Source: Aphrophora alni
Taxonomy: Eukaryota > Arthropoda > Insecta > Hemiptera > Aphrophoridae
Reading direction: 5' to 3'
Length of the DNA stretch: 64,000 nucleotides
NCBI GenBank assembly: GCA_963513935.1
Contig: OY740772.1
Location: 100,211,340 to 100,275,339, forward strand
Positions 34,745-47,560 of this stretch are shown here, in pieces; within the stretch, counting starts at the first letter, position 1, and each line of letters opens with the position of its first letter. The notes beneath the pieces are model-generated. The model was given only the letters and a program-made list of their open reading frames with translations. It did no database searches and was not told the DNA's origin. A program made the translations under genes and the position numbers.

Positions 34745-36986
34745 ATGCAGTGCAGGCAAGGTCTGACTTTGACAGTTTGGCTGACTGTTGTACTGGTGTA
34801 CCTAATAACACCAGGGGAAGCAGCTAATGTGAGGGACTACAACCCAGCGGATGGGAGCAGGACAATCATAAAAGGCAGAAGACAGTACGGAGATCAGTAA
34901 GTGAAAACGTTATCTGTAATAAATTGCAGTAAACATTTTAAACTTTCAGTTTGGTAGTCTGTTTTACTAATTCTTAAAATAGTAACATTTGGTAGACATT
35001 ACAGATGTCTGTGTGAATTGTAACTGATTATATTATGTATGCATTCTTTTGTATTTTATATACATACAGATATCAGAACAGCTTAATATATCTGGTTCTA
35101 ATTTATATAATGAAATGAATTTTGTAGAAATTGAACTCCTTTATTTACAGTGAGCCAAATATTAGGTAATATATACACAATACCTCAAAAATACGTTTTT
35201 TTTCTGGCTTTATCATATGAAAAAACGTAAATAATTTTTGATTTTTTTTTTTAGATTATAACAAAAAAATACATTGAAATATGTTAAAAATATTAATATT
35301 ATATTCCTCTTGAGATGTATAGCGGTTAAATTTTATGGAAGGTAATCTCGTTATTTTTACAATAAATGCTCATAAATAAACTGTTTCCCATCTAAAGCTT
35401 GCAATGAGCTAGGGATTGTAGAAGACATTTATTACATTCCTTAGTATCTCAGAAGGGATTTCCACCACTTCATATAACGTTCGCTGTTATACAATAATAA
35501 TGTGTTTAACATTGTTTTTTAAGTAGCCCCAAAAAATCTTAAAACAGACCTGTCAGGCCATTCGAGTGGGTTGATTTTTTTAAAACAATTTCAATGTTTT
35601 CTCTTCTATTGGAGATGATATTTTCTTCTTACAACTTAAAACCACTATAAATGTGAAATCTATTAATTAAAGAAAAAAATTAATATATATTTTTCTCTAC
35701 TTTAAGAAAGCACATTCATTATTCATACTTATGTCGTGGTTCCATAAGACAAAGAGGACAAAATACATTTTATGAATTTTTGGGAGATCCCCGTATATGG
35801 TAATATGGTAGCTAATTTTTGGCTCTTACTGTAGATAAAATAGATTTCTACAAAATTATGTTTTTTTATGTCTCTAGTTAAATTCTGATAGTGTTATATA
35901 TATATATATATGTATACAACTATATATTAGTGTTAGTGATAGTGTTATATATAATAGGCTACTATAACTATATATACTATATAGTTTTAACATATTATAC
36001 ACATATATAACACATTCACCTGGTAGGCAACTCACCTGAAGAGCTTAAAAATTTTAGAAAACCATTCCATCTGATTTTCATTACTGTTGAGACCGATGGT
36101 TCTTGGTAGAATTCCATGTTTAAAGATAATAAAACACACAGGCGAAACCATTGGTCGGCTAGACTAATAAAAAGTGGATAGTACAAAATGAAACAAAATT
36201 GTGTTTTATTATCATTCCATCTGACTTTATTCTGCATTATTCTGGCCAGGATTTGCAGACTAAGCCTGTATCTCTTTGATTGGTTCTTTACCTTATATGT
36301 CTGAGTTAGTCAACACATCTGCTACCTTGATATTTGAGATTTTAACACTCCCATTCCGATATAATTCATATCTCTATGAGAAATATGTTCTACCCATTTC
36401 CATTTCGCTCCCTAATTGGAGACAATCATTATAGACTGTCATTTATCTTTCGGTACAAACGAAAAATAAAACATTGAAATTTAATTTTTATAATTTATTC
36501 TCTTTTAAATGATTTTACTAATTATACTTTTCTTTTTTGTTTTTTGTTTTTGTTTTAAAGAAAATAAAAAAATTGTTTGAAATAAGTCCTGTGTTTTAAA
36601 ATATTTTAATAATAAACATTATAGAGTACATCATTGTTATTTATACTTTAATTTAACAGTTTAATATTATTAATAACTATAATTATTTTCTACATTTTTA
36701 ACACATGATTTTTTTTTGTTGTAGGTTACTTTATAAGGATCGTGTCAGTAGTGAGTATAAATTTTTGCGAGTTATTTCAACAGATGTTTTTTATCCACCA
36801 AAATTTGAACCTAAAAATATAAACATTACATATTTTCAAGTCTTAGATCTGTACGGTAATAACAATGCTGGATACGCTTTCCATACTGCTGGTGGTGTTG
36901 GAATGGGATATGTTGGATTCCACATCAAATCTAAACGTAACCACGGATATGATTTCAATATTCAAATATATGGATACAAACACTAA
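34745..36986 (+). CDS. MBF2 family secreted protein, plus-strand paralogue
   Basis: Two exons. Exon 1 is 34745-34896 with donor GTAAGTG. Exon 2 is 36725-36986, after acceptor TTTTGTTGTAG and ending in TAA. The join gives 137 residues. Residues 1-27 look like a signal peptide with hydrophobic stretch LTVWLTVVLVYLITPGEA, so secretion is predicted. Residues 41-50 contain TIIKGRRQYGD, equivalent to the GxRxxGD box before the intron in other family members. Exon 2 carries YKFLRVISTDVFYPP, NNAGYAFHTAGGVGMGYVGF and KSKRNHGYDFNIQIYGYKH. Phase and exon 2 length (262 nt) equal those of exon A on the opposite strand, so it is a true paralogue of the array genes, and it has no frame damage. Confidence 0.93.
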
Positions 36987-39942
36987 AACAATGTTTTCTG
37001 TGTAATTTTGTTGTAAATCTGCAATTAATGTGTCTTTTAAATAATAATTATTAATGTCTGTACTGTAAAGAATCAATGCAAATATATTAATATAAGTGCA
37101 TTTAAGTTTGTATTTATTTCTTCATTTAACCATATACCAAATGACAACATTATATTCATTACTTCTGCTTTACATTCATTTCCATTCTTGCAAATCAGTC
37201 TTTAATGGTTCATCTCAACAAAATCAGGACTGTGTGTCAAAAAGAAAAAGTCAACAATAAAAATTCGTTTTTGTTTACTTTTATTGTTAACCTTAGTCTA
37301 AGAGGACAATAGAATCCTATTGACCAAAGAAAGACTATAGTTGAGGACTATAGAGTGACTGTTCAAATAGAATAGAACAGAAATGTATTGCAACAATTAT
37401 ATCACAATACTCACATTATATGTAAATATGTATAAAAATTAAGACAAAATTGTTTCAAAAGCATCTTCAAGTCATAGATCTAATTACAAGGGTGGTATTA
37501 TGTAGAAAATTATTCCATTCCCTAATCCTAAAGAAATACAAAATAATAAACTTACATATTTCATATAATATATGTAAACGAAATGTACTTTTATGAGTAT
37601 AGGGCAACTTTTCCAATCCCCATTTTGGGGGCAGCTAAAGAATCTTAAATCTGAATCCCCATCGAGTGACATTTCTTTTAAAAGATATAAGAAGAACACC
37701 AAAAACTAGAGGTCTATCAACCTTAACCTTTTCAAAAATAGCAGCTGGTTGAATTCTTAAGCTGTATTGACATTAATATATATTTACTTAATTGTTACAC
37801 TGTATTCAGTGAATAATTACATGTAAAACAAATTTAAATACAATTAAAAACTGATTCCAACAACTTAATATTTTCTAAGAAAAAGGAACATTACGAAGAT
37901 GGAAGAAGACCGACCCCTATAAATATATTTAAATAGATCTATCACTACTATACACTTAGTTATTTATAAAAATAGGAGAGTCCAAAGTTTTAAACATTTT
38001 CCATTCACAAGTGGTGTTATTAAATATACCTAAAAATAGATTTAACATACAGTTAGAACATTACATAAAAGTAGCTCATTTTTGGTTGAACAGACGCTTA
38101 AAAGATTTTAATTCATCAGCATTACATTCTAAAAATATTCGTCCATAAAGTCACCGAGATTAACCAATGGTTTCAAGAAAAAAACTAGGGTATGCTTTTA
38201 CTCTCTACAACTCTAATACGTTAGGCTCTGAACTAATAAGGGTATTATTAATTTCAAACTATCCCTTAAAGTGTAAGCTTGTACTCACCCAGACTGTAAA
38301 AATAGTGAAAGTTATGTGCTTCAACACAGTATATAAAATAAAATACCTCGACTTCATCCTCTTCCAAATCGACGCTGCACTTTTACAACTAATATCTGAT
38401 TCGATGAGTATGAAAACAATTAATTCATCTATGACGAACACATGAAAGAACTACATATCATTTTTTGATAACATTAATCAAATATCAACAATTTTTCTCT
38501 CGTCACAATTCATAACCATATACAAATCATTCTTACATTATTCTTAAATTTGAGGTCTTTTTAGTAACAACATCCTTAATGTTACTTAAAATGTTATCGC
38601 TGCTGAATAAATTTATAATCTGAGAAGTCATTCATTTAGTTTGAAATTTGTACTTAGAGTGACTGCATAACAGCTGACTACTCCTTCTTGTATCTTAATA
38701 TGTAGGTGATGAAAGAATGAAACCTTCGTGTTCCAGCCAATATGGGATGTGTAAATGAAGAATGTAAAACTACGCAATAACTTAGTTGGATATTAAACAC
38801 ATTTAAAATCACAATCCTTCTTTTTGAAATAAAAATAATAAAATATTTTCATTGAAACAAAGTAAATAAATAAATAAAAATCAAATAAATTATTAAATCA
38901 AAGAAAATAAATTTGCTGTAACTAAGAAACTTTTGTTTCCTTCCTCATTGGCAAATATGTATATTTAAAATATTTGATTTAATTTTTATTTAATTCGGCA
39001 TTCTAGTTAAAAAAGTATGAAAAATATAGCAACATTAAGAGGCTTTCGCAAGTGCGAAATTTAAGAACTACTTGAGCTAAAATTTCCCAACGGTTTAATA
39101 AATTAATAATCTTCGGTCTGTTCAATAGGAGGAGCGCTACTTGTAATCAATTTTCTATTGACATCAATAGAACAGACAGAACCTCACCTCACAGAACAGC
39201 AGTTTTAAATCCAACATGAATTTAAGTTTCCTGTTGTTTTCCCCAAACTGTAGCCAAATGTATACCCCCCATCCAACATTACGTCACGTTTTTAAACTCA
39301 AGACTTGCTCAGTTCGCCAAAGAGACCCATGTCGTGTGTCAAATTATTGATAAACTCTTGACACGATACTATTCGGTCCTGGAATTTCCTGTATTTATTG
39401 TTATTAATTTACCTCGTATCATTTCACTGATTTCATACAAATCGAGTAGAAGTGTGTTAGAGATATAGTTCAGTTTATAAATAAATCGAGTACAGTCAAG
39501 CCTAACTAATCAAATATCGACTATTCTTGTTGTTATTAACTTAATTCCCCACAAGGAATTAAATTACGTTGCCCTAAATATTACTCCAAAAACACAAAGT
39601 GATTTCTGAACGAAAACAGAATTACAAAAAAGTGACATATCTAATGTTCTAATCATTCTCTGTATGAAACTTTCATAATAATTTAAATCTTTTTGCCGTA
39701 CTTGTATGTCCAAAACCTACTCGGGCTTTCACCTATTGGCCTGTATATTTTGGCAGAAGCACCGATTGTACAGGCTGAATTGTAGCGGAGTTTGGAGAAT
39801 CACATATTGGGCATGCCACAGAATTACGGAAAAAAACCCCCACGCGATTTTAAGTATGGGTACTAATAAGATAGAAATCAGATAATCGTTTTAAAGACCT
39901 TTTGAAGTTACATTGACCTATGGGGACGAAAATTAAGTTGTA
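36987..39942. other. Intergenic, no gene recognised
   Basis: After the MBF2 3' end I see no domain-bearing frame. Small frames at 37484-37702 (minus) and 38167-38445 (plus) look random. No obvious repeat family member was noticed. Confidence 0.4.
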
Positions 39943-40645
39943 GGAAACACGCGTATACCGACAGTTCAAAGACAAAGTAGGTACTGGTCCGGGGTATGTG
40001 GGCTGAGACTGCTGAGATGTTTGTTTCCCTTGGGACAAGAAGTCACAGTTTTTCAGGCTAAGATTATAGCCATAAACGACTGTATACAGGAAGATTTGAA
40101 GTGGGACTCTAAAAAACCGTATCCACACAAATATACAGATAGTCAGGCTGGAATCAAGGCACTTGCCGGCACTACCATAAAATCCAAGAGAACCTTTATC
40201 ATTATCAACGCTTTATCCCAGGAAAACTGGGTAACTTCGCACTAGGTACCGGGGCAAAAAAAACTTGAGGGGAACGAGATGGCGGACAAACTAGCTAAAC
40301 AGGGCTCTGCATCAGAGTTTGTAGGACCCGAGCCAGATGTAGGAATATCCGTGTGTCTGCCATAAATAGGTTGGTTCATGCACATCAACACCAGCAAAGT
40401 TGGGGAAGCCATAAGGGGCACAACCATAGTAAATCATTACTTATGTACATCCCCTCAGGTAATCCTGAGAAGACAATAATAATCCGAAGAAGAGGTCTGA
40501 CAACTCAGAGAGAATACAGGACACAGTGGTCTGAGTGCATTTGCACAGGATAGGAGCCTATCAGGACAAAACTGTGTGTAGACGGTGCGGGAAGGATGAG
40601 AAGACTGCAAACCGCATAATTTTCAATTCTGAAGCCCTGACCAAT
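39943..40645 (+). mobile_element. LINE remnant: RNase H domain and C-terminal tail
   Basis: Broken plus-strand frames read AYTDSSKTK (first catalytic Asp of RNase H), FQAKIIAINDCIQ (Glu replaced by Lys in the usual FQAExxAI), KYTDSQAGIKAL (second Asp, as in SDSQAAIKAL) and VPGQKKLEGNEMADKLAKQG (third Asp in GNExAD). A Cys-containing tail follows, with a degraded zinc-knuckle-like part near 40570-40640. Such RNase H domains occur in jockey, I, R1 and LOA type LINEs. Several stops and at least one frameshift make it dead. Confidence 0.8.
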
Positions 40646-40694
40646 AAGAGACGAAACGTTTTTGGATTTCAAATTTCTGGGAAACTAATGTTAG

Positions 40695-40870
40695 AAGATA
40701 TTTAATGTAAAATCAGATATTTCTTGTTGAAACCCATATTAAAGGATTAAATATAGCAATAAATCAATTTGCTCGATGATGCGACAAGGCGAAACAATTG
40801 TAGCTCATTTATATTATTAAAATAATTTTGAAACTTTAGCTTTATTGCTTTATTTAATCCTTCAATGTTA
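40695..40870 (+). repeat. Short dispersed repeat with inverted ends
   Basis: AAAGGATTAAATATAGCAAT at the left is mirrored by ATTGCTTTATTTAATCCTT at the right. The middle has GATGATGCGACAAGGCGAAA then GTAGCTCATTTATATTATTA. The right part recurs reversed at about 53625-53700, and GTAGCTCAT is also shared with the repeat ends at 7488 and 53104. A Penelope-like source is possible. Confidence 0.45.
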
Positions 40871-40879
40871 GAAGAGCTA

Positions 40880-43071
40880 GTTAGGGGGATTAGTTAAACT
40901 TTTAATGTGAACAACCCTGCTAAGCTAGAATGAGGAGACTTTAGTTGCACCATAGGTCTCAATGTCCTACACCATTAGCAATTCCAAAAATATTGCCTCG
41001 AATGAATGATTCATATTAGCTTTACAAGTGATAACACAACTTTTATAAAACCGTTCTTATTAACTATTTTATCAAGAGAATCTCATTTTAAATATGTATT
41101 GTCAAACATAAAAATGTTCTTCTTCTTTTTAAACGAGTTAACGAAGAAAATATTCCCATAAACAAATCAAAACTAATCTGGTTTTACTGTTTATCCATAC
41201 TATGTGGAGGACTCTCTATTAGTATGATAGCTTATCTAATCTATGAACACATGTTTTCCATTAATACTAACAGACTATGCTAAATGTATTACATTACTAA
41301 CTATATACAATTAGTTTATTTATTGGCGATCAATTCATTTTTTTTCAATAGAAACAAATTATTATTCCATTAGCCTGCGTAATCGTCACACCTTCCTCGG
41401 GGGTTTTCGGTCAATCTAGCTCATTTATGAGTTTTTATACCCATTCAATGGCACTGGATTTGTCGAGTTCATAGCTATATAATCATTATTATATAGAGAT
41501 TATTATCTCTTCCATTTAATACAGCCCTATCACGAGCGTTGACGCTTCCTGGTAATCCGTTATCAGAAACAACATTTCTGAGTTACGCGATATATAGTAA
41601 GTTTGAATTTACCAAAATATCTTCTAAAGTTTCATGATGACCATCGTTCAATGTAGACCGTATACCTTTAAGAATTTCTTTTTTTAAAACCTGAGTAACA
41701 ATTTATTATCATACACTGTTCTAAATGGTTTTATACTATTTACATGACCGAGTTTAATTTTATTTCTTACTTTCAACATTATATTAAATTTTTGAAATAA
41801 TTCTATTATTTAACCAGTCCAAAATCGGGACAATTTCTTAACTCTTAATTTACCAATCTTAGATGTTTGTAAATAGACAAGTTGGTCTATGCTATATACA
41901 GAACCGTTCACATTTTTATTATATTGCATACTCTCGCTCTTTCGCTGTTTGCATTGAATTTTTTCTTTACTTTGTTTAGATAAATTTTAACTTAGATCTT
42001 ATTTCAGGTTTGTTCAAAGAAGAGGACTGCCACTCAAACAGTGACGCCCGGTTTTAATTTGGGAAATAAGTGATTACCAAATTCACAACTTTTAAATTAA
42101 TTTCTTGTCAACCTAATTTCATCAACTAAACAAAAAAACATATTCCAACTGTTTTTGTTTTTATCCAAGATATTTGAACTAATAAATTATATTATTGTAA
42201 TTTCAATCTTCAACACTAAGCTTGGTTTGATACTGTCCATGCATTCTATTGTAACTTTCTTAAACTAGTAGTAGACTTATAGAACTAAAAGAAGTAGAGG
42301 TTCATATAATTTCAAAGTGTAAATTTAAAAATAAAAGATTACTATTGGTCAATTTTGAAATAAAAAACTGCCACCAAAAACTCTTACTTTTCATTGGAAA
42401 TCAGAAGTCATTCATGTGAATAAAAAAAATATATAGCAATTAAATGACAATCTTTAGAGAGAAAATACTAATGTGATTCTTAATTGAAAAAGAGCAGAAA
42501 ACCACTTAAAATAAAAATAGAATAATATAATAATATTTGTGATATAACCGCATATATGACCTGAAACCAACACTTCCTATTAGTGGTTGTAGTCATGAGA
42601 TATAATCAATATAAAAATACAAACAACAAGTCATTTTTCTTGTTTGAAAAAAATCTTCATAGAAATTCTTTATTGAAAGGAATAAATGATTGGTTTAAAA
42701 CTTTTATATTTGCAATAATATTCCATAAATCAGTAATTTAAATTGTTTTCATTGTAACCACAAATGAGTAAAAAGTGAAATTTTCCATTAGTTACTGTGG
42801 TTATCTCATCTAACCAAAAAGGAAATACCAACAAAAATTACATATTTCACGTAAGTTGTATGGTTTTCTTGTGGTTAGGTCACAAGACTGAAAATCATGG
42901 GAATTCAGTTTCAGATCATTTGTTCAGATCAACAACAAATTATAATTGCAATTTTTGGAACATGATTGCAAATATGAGAAGTTTTAAGTGTAGTCATCTA
43001 TTATAAATAAGAATTTTGTTGTTTTGTCCCTAAGAATATCCTATAATATGTCCCTGACAGAGTCTCATCAA
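40880..43071. other. Intergenic, no gene recognised
   Basis: AT-rich with only short frames. The frame at 42797-43006 shows no known domain. Confidence 0.4.
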
Positions 43072-43075
43072 TATA

Positions 43076-43847
43076 CAGGGTGATTCACGAAGTTATCCCC
43101 ACACTTATACAGCTCATTCTACTAGTAAAAATAATGAAAAAAGTTCATATAAACATATGTCCTATCTCGTTTCGTTTAGCGTCTGTCTGTCTGTGTGTGT
43201 TTTTTAGAAAAAAAAATCTATCTTAAAAATGGTTTGAGATATCAAGTTGAAACTTTTTACATTTAATGACCTTATTAGTGTGCATCTTAGATAAAAGTTT
43301 CAAAATAATATCATTTACAGAAACAAAATGGCGGTCATTTAAAATTTAAGATGTTTTAATGTTGTGTGTGATTTGATTTTGAAAATACATTGCAATTATG
43401 AATAAAACACAAACCTTTACTTGGGAAATCTTACTTATTGCTGTTACTACTTATCTTAGATCAATAAACCAGGTACCAAAATGCTTGTATTAAAATGTAT
43501 TTTTAAAAGGCTATTTGTTATGTATCTTGCCTTTTTTTTTGTAACATCACTCGTTTTAAAGTTATTAGGATTTGAACATTTTAAATGACCGACTTTTTGT
43601 TTCTGAAAATGATATTATTTTGAAACTTTTATCTAAGATGCACACTAATAAGATCATTAAATGTAAAAAGTTTCAACTTGATATCTCAAACCATTTTTAA
43701 GATAGAAATGTTTTTCTAAAAAACACATACAGACAGACAGACGCTAAACGAAACGAGATAGGACATATGTTTATATGAACTTTTTTCATTATTTTTACTA
43801 GTAGAATGAGCTGTATAAGTATGGGGATAACTTCGTGAATCACCCTG
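43076..43847. mobile_element. 772-bp foldback element
   Basis: Ends CAGGGTGATTCACGAAGT and its exact complement are flanked by TATA on both sides (43072-43075 and 43848-43851). The arms are about 270 bp each with very few mismatches and include AAAATGGCGGTCATTTAAA in the left arm. The central part has no coding capacity. It is a non-autonomous DNA element that could form a long hairpin when transcribed. Confidence 0.88.
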
Positions 43848-43851
43848 TATA

Positions 43852-45439
43852 CAGAACCGATTGAAATCTTTCACCAGGACCTAAGACTAAAAAACAGAAA
43901 TTAAAAATGAAATACAAATTTTTTTTAACATACCACGTTTTTAAATCGGACTAAAAAGTATAAAATAATTTTTCATGACCCTTCTACAATTTTGAGGAAG
44001 GATTGTTAGTGGTTATGGATATATTTGGAATACTAACATTTTTAATGGATATATTTCTTTGGAGAGAAAAACGTGGGGCGCAGGCAATCTATGATAGTTA
44101 AGGAGAAGTAAATAAATTAAATTACAGTGAATCTCATTTCCGATTCACGGAAATTAGCTGTGAATTCATCCGGATTGTCTACTTGTATTATTTATGTTAC
44201 CAAATTTGATGTTCTCGAGACAAATACAGGTAAGACTATGATTAGAGAAAGGGTAAGAAAGAAGCACGAGGTAAGTAGAAGGAAGGAGAATGAACTGTAG
44301 GCTGTCAAAGATAATTTTAATAGACCATTGTCCATTCAATTGTCATCTTTTGATGATTAAACAGAAGGATTATTCTCACTGTGATAGATGTAAACTAGAG
44401 GGAAACTGTAGAGCATTGCGTAACCTCCCCCCCTCACTAATACCGAGTAATAACAAATGTATTTCTGTTTTATGACCTGCTCTACTCCTAAAGAGACAAA
44501 AATAAAACTCATATATTCACACTACTATGACCCTAATAAAGTGTACACACAGTGCCAATAAATTTTAATGCGCTTCATTTTCCGATATTTTATTCTAACA
44601 TAGCCCACAGCTTTCAAGTAACACTGCGGGCTTAAGGCTATATATTTTATTAAAATTTAAAATTGGGGTATTGTATTGAAAACTGCTCCTACAATAAAAA
44701 ACAAGTTGATAGGTGCCATCATGGTACTTACCCAGTGCTATCATATAATCTAATACAAGCAGATAATCTAATTTTAACGTCTAAAAGTTGTTTTCTTGGG
44801 CCTTGTAGAAATGTTATTGGTAGATCAAGATGTCTTACCTAGTAGAGTAAGTTTGTTTGAAACAGTTGTTACACATGATTTATGAACTTCGTAATTGAGT
44901 ATTAACTTTCTTGACATCGGCTATACGAATATTATATTTTCTTTGTAGGCTAGGGTTCAAAAATTATTATTTTTTACAATAACTAAGCTATTTGTTATCA
45001 CAGAGAAGTTGGTACCATTACATGCAGAATTGAAATCTGTAAATTGTTATCTAATTTAGTTTGTTGCATGTTGAATATCATACAACATATTAACCAACAC
45101 TGTTTAAAATAGCCACAATTTGACATTTGGAATTATATTTTCCTGATTTTTTGTAGGTTCTTTATGAGCACACTATTATTGACCCCTAACCAAATTTTAT
45201 ATTCCTGTCTTAATTCTAATGACTACTATTGTGCTAGTACAGACAATGACATGTGGCAAATCACCTTTTCGGTTTCCAGGGACCATGAAAAGTTTAAAAA
45301 AAAGAGGTTGAAATTGTTTGGATGCTAACTTATTTCTAAATTTCCTAACTTACCCTCCCTGTACTTTGTATAGACCTACTAGGCGAGGAAAATTTACAAA
45401 GCTACAAGATTTTTTTTCTTGTTTGAAGTCCTCTCAGTA
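43852..45439. other. Intergenic, no gene recognised
   Basis: No protein domain seen. The frame at 44290-44475 is Cys-containing but matches nothing I know. Confidence 0.4.
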
Positions 45440-45600
45440 ATCATCGGCTGAAACAAAAAGAAAGGAAAGAACATAAAATAAAAACCCCTAGCTCTCAATA
45501 CTCTAATAGTCTCAGAAAAGAACAAGAGTTGGTCAATAGAAACATGATAGGAAATAATGTTTTAGTAATAGATGTTAGACAACTCCCCCCCTTCCTGTTC
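45440..45600 (+). repeat. Family A fragment
   Basis: Contains GAACATAAAATAAAAACCCC, CTCTAATAGTCTCAG and AAAGAACAAGAGTTGGTCAA in the family order. Confidence 0.65.
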
Positions 45601-46129
45601 ACATAAAACCTTGAGAAATGTAAAATAAAGTAACATCACAACGTATAAAAACAATCTAGAACACAACACTACTATTTTTTAATATTTTTGGCTCCATATT
45701 GTTTTTGTTTGCAGTAGATTAAAATCATTTGTTTTTGCGTTGTAAACAAAAACACTGACTTTTTGGCAAAGTTACAGATAGTTTATTATTTAAAAAAAAA
45801 TATTAAATTGAAGATTGCACAACATTCTGCAATATTTCAAATCTTTGGAAAGACAAATTAAAAAGAATGAAAATTGAAGATAGTGGAAAACACATTTGTA
45901 CCAATCTAATTTTAGCCTTAAAACACAAACAGCTATATGTACGTCTGAAGTGCCAGATTTAGCTCTACACCCACTACTATAGTCAGTTATGAACCCATTT
46001 CTTTTGTAAAGACTACACTAAGTTAATGGTGTGATGGGGAATATAAAGTTTTTTTATTCACATTTGGTGTTGTATATTCTTTTACAAACAATTAATGAAA
46101 AGTTTGTTCCTTACTTTCTTACATATAAT

Positions 46130-46360
46130 AAATACATAGTATAAAGAAAGTTATGTAAAGGATCAAAAACTGACGTCCAATTTATCGTGGAAATATTTGT
46201 TTTGGAAAAAAATATCTGTCTGTTAGATTTTTCACATTTGGTAGTTGGGTATATTTTGGTTGTACTTTCAGGACGATTTTTCATTTTTCGATACCTCGAA
46301 ATTTGGGATGGTTGCAATAAGAAAAACAAACGATTTTCTCAAAATCAGATAAAACGATTT
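46130..46360. repeat. Probable dispersed repeat fragment
   Basis: Carries ATCTGTCTGTTAGAT, then TTGGGTATATTTTGGTTGTA and CGAAATTTGGGATGG, similar in order to the right part of the family B copy at 30785-30960. The family relationship is distant. Confidence 0.35.
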
Positions 46361-47072
46361 TGATCAATAATTGCTAAAGTGTTACCTTTAACAAACCAAA
46401 CACAATGTATTGGTCACCATTTCTCCGAAAACGCCAGTTCGTTTGCTATCGGGAAAGAAATATATTTGACTATACGGCTATTAAATCAACTATATCGATT
46501 CGTTTATACTTAGCAAAACTTGCAAAATTTACAAAAATATATATTCAGAGTGTTACCAAACTACGTTCAAAACTTCAGGAAATAGTTGCATGGGTAGAAA
46601 CTAATAAAGTTTCTATGAATATGTGTCCTAAAATGCTTAGTTTTCCCACTGTCCGCCATTTTGTATTTTTTAGAAATAAATTAGATATCGAGTTCAACTT
46701 TGGTATATATATTTTACGTAACCTTTTATCAATTAACCAAAAACCAGGACTTTGTTTTCAAAATGGCGACTGTTTTAAAATTTTATGTAGTGTGGAATAA
46801 TATAAAAAAACTAATTTTGAACAGTAGCAATTTTGTAAACATGCAAAATAAAGTCCTTGTTTTTGGTAGAAGAGATTATATGAACAATTTATATACAAAA
46901 TTTGGTTTCAGTATCTAATTTATTTTCAAAAATATGTTTCTGGAAAACTAAGGATTTAAGACATATGTCCATAAGAATTTATTTTACTGATTTTGACCCA
47001 AGGAAACATATCCTGAAGTTTTGGAACATAGTTTGGAAACTCCCTGTGTGTATATGTACCTATGTGTGAGTT

Positions 47073-47074
<2 letters not shown>

Positions 47075-47129
<55 letters not shown>
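47075..47129. repeat. (AT)n microsatellite
   Basis: About 27 TA units. Confidence 0.9.
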
Positions 47130-47131
<2 letters not shown>

Positions 47132-47394
47132 TTGAATTTGCAACTTTACTGCTGTCATTGAAAGCTCTATTTTTATGAAATACGATTTACAATGAGATAG
47201 TGTTTATTCCACAGCCATAATTTGTAATTTTTCCAGACTCAACCGATTTCGTTCAAATTTACTGAAATGTGAAGATCCAACCACGTTTGTAAAATTGCAA
47301 AATAGAAAAGTTTAAATGTTAATTTATTTAACATTTTAAATGAAAACTTCATTTAAGGAGCCCTTATATAGAGAGGGGTTTAGCAATCCCGAGG

Positions 47395-47560
47395 TAATTT
47401 AGCTGAATCTACACCTTTTTAATGTAGTCTTGGATTAGATTCTTCTCTTTCATTTTTCTTGCCAGGTTTCCCTTGAGCAACTCTTGTTCTTTTCCGACCC
47501 TGACGCTATTAGAGTATTCGAGAGGTTTAGTTTATATTATTTCTCTTTTTTTTTTTATGA
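47395..47560 (-). repeat. Family A fragment, reverse orientation
   Basis: Reads on the plus strand as GAATCTACACC, then CAACTCTTGTTCTTTTCCGA and CTATTAGAGTATTCGAG, the complement of the family A landmarks. Confidence 0.65.

Noticed and set aside
40021..40553. RNase H frames considered as a host gene
   Set aside because: Stops, a frameshift and the LINE-type motif order show a dead retrotransposon piece.
46405..46800. 131-codon plus-strand frame
   Set aside because: Longest frame in the area but no domain or family resemblance; the region looks like repeat sequence (AAAATGGCG motifs), so chance is likely.
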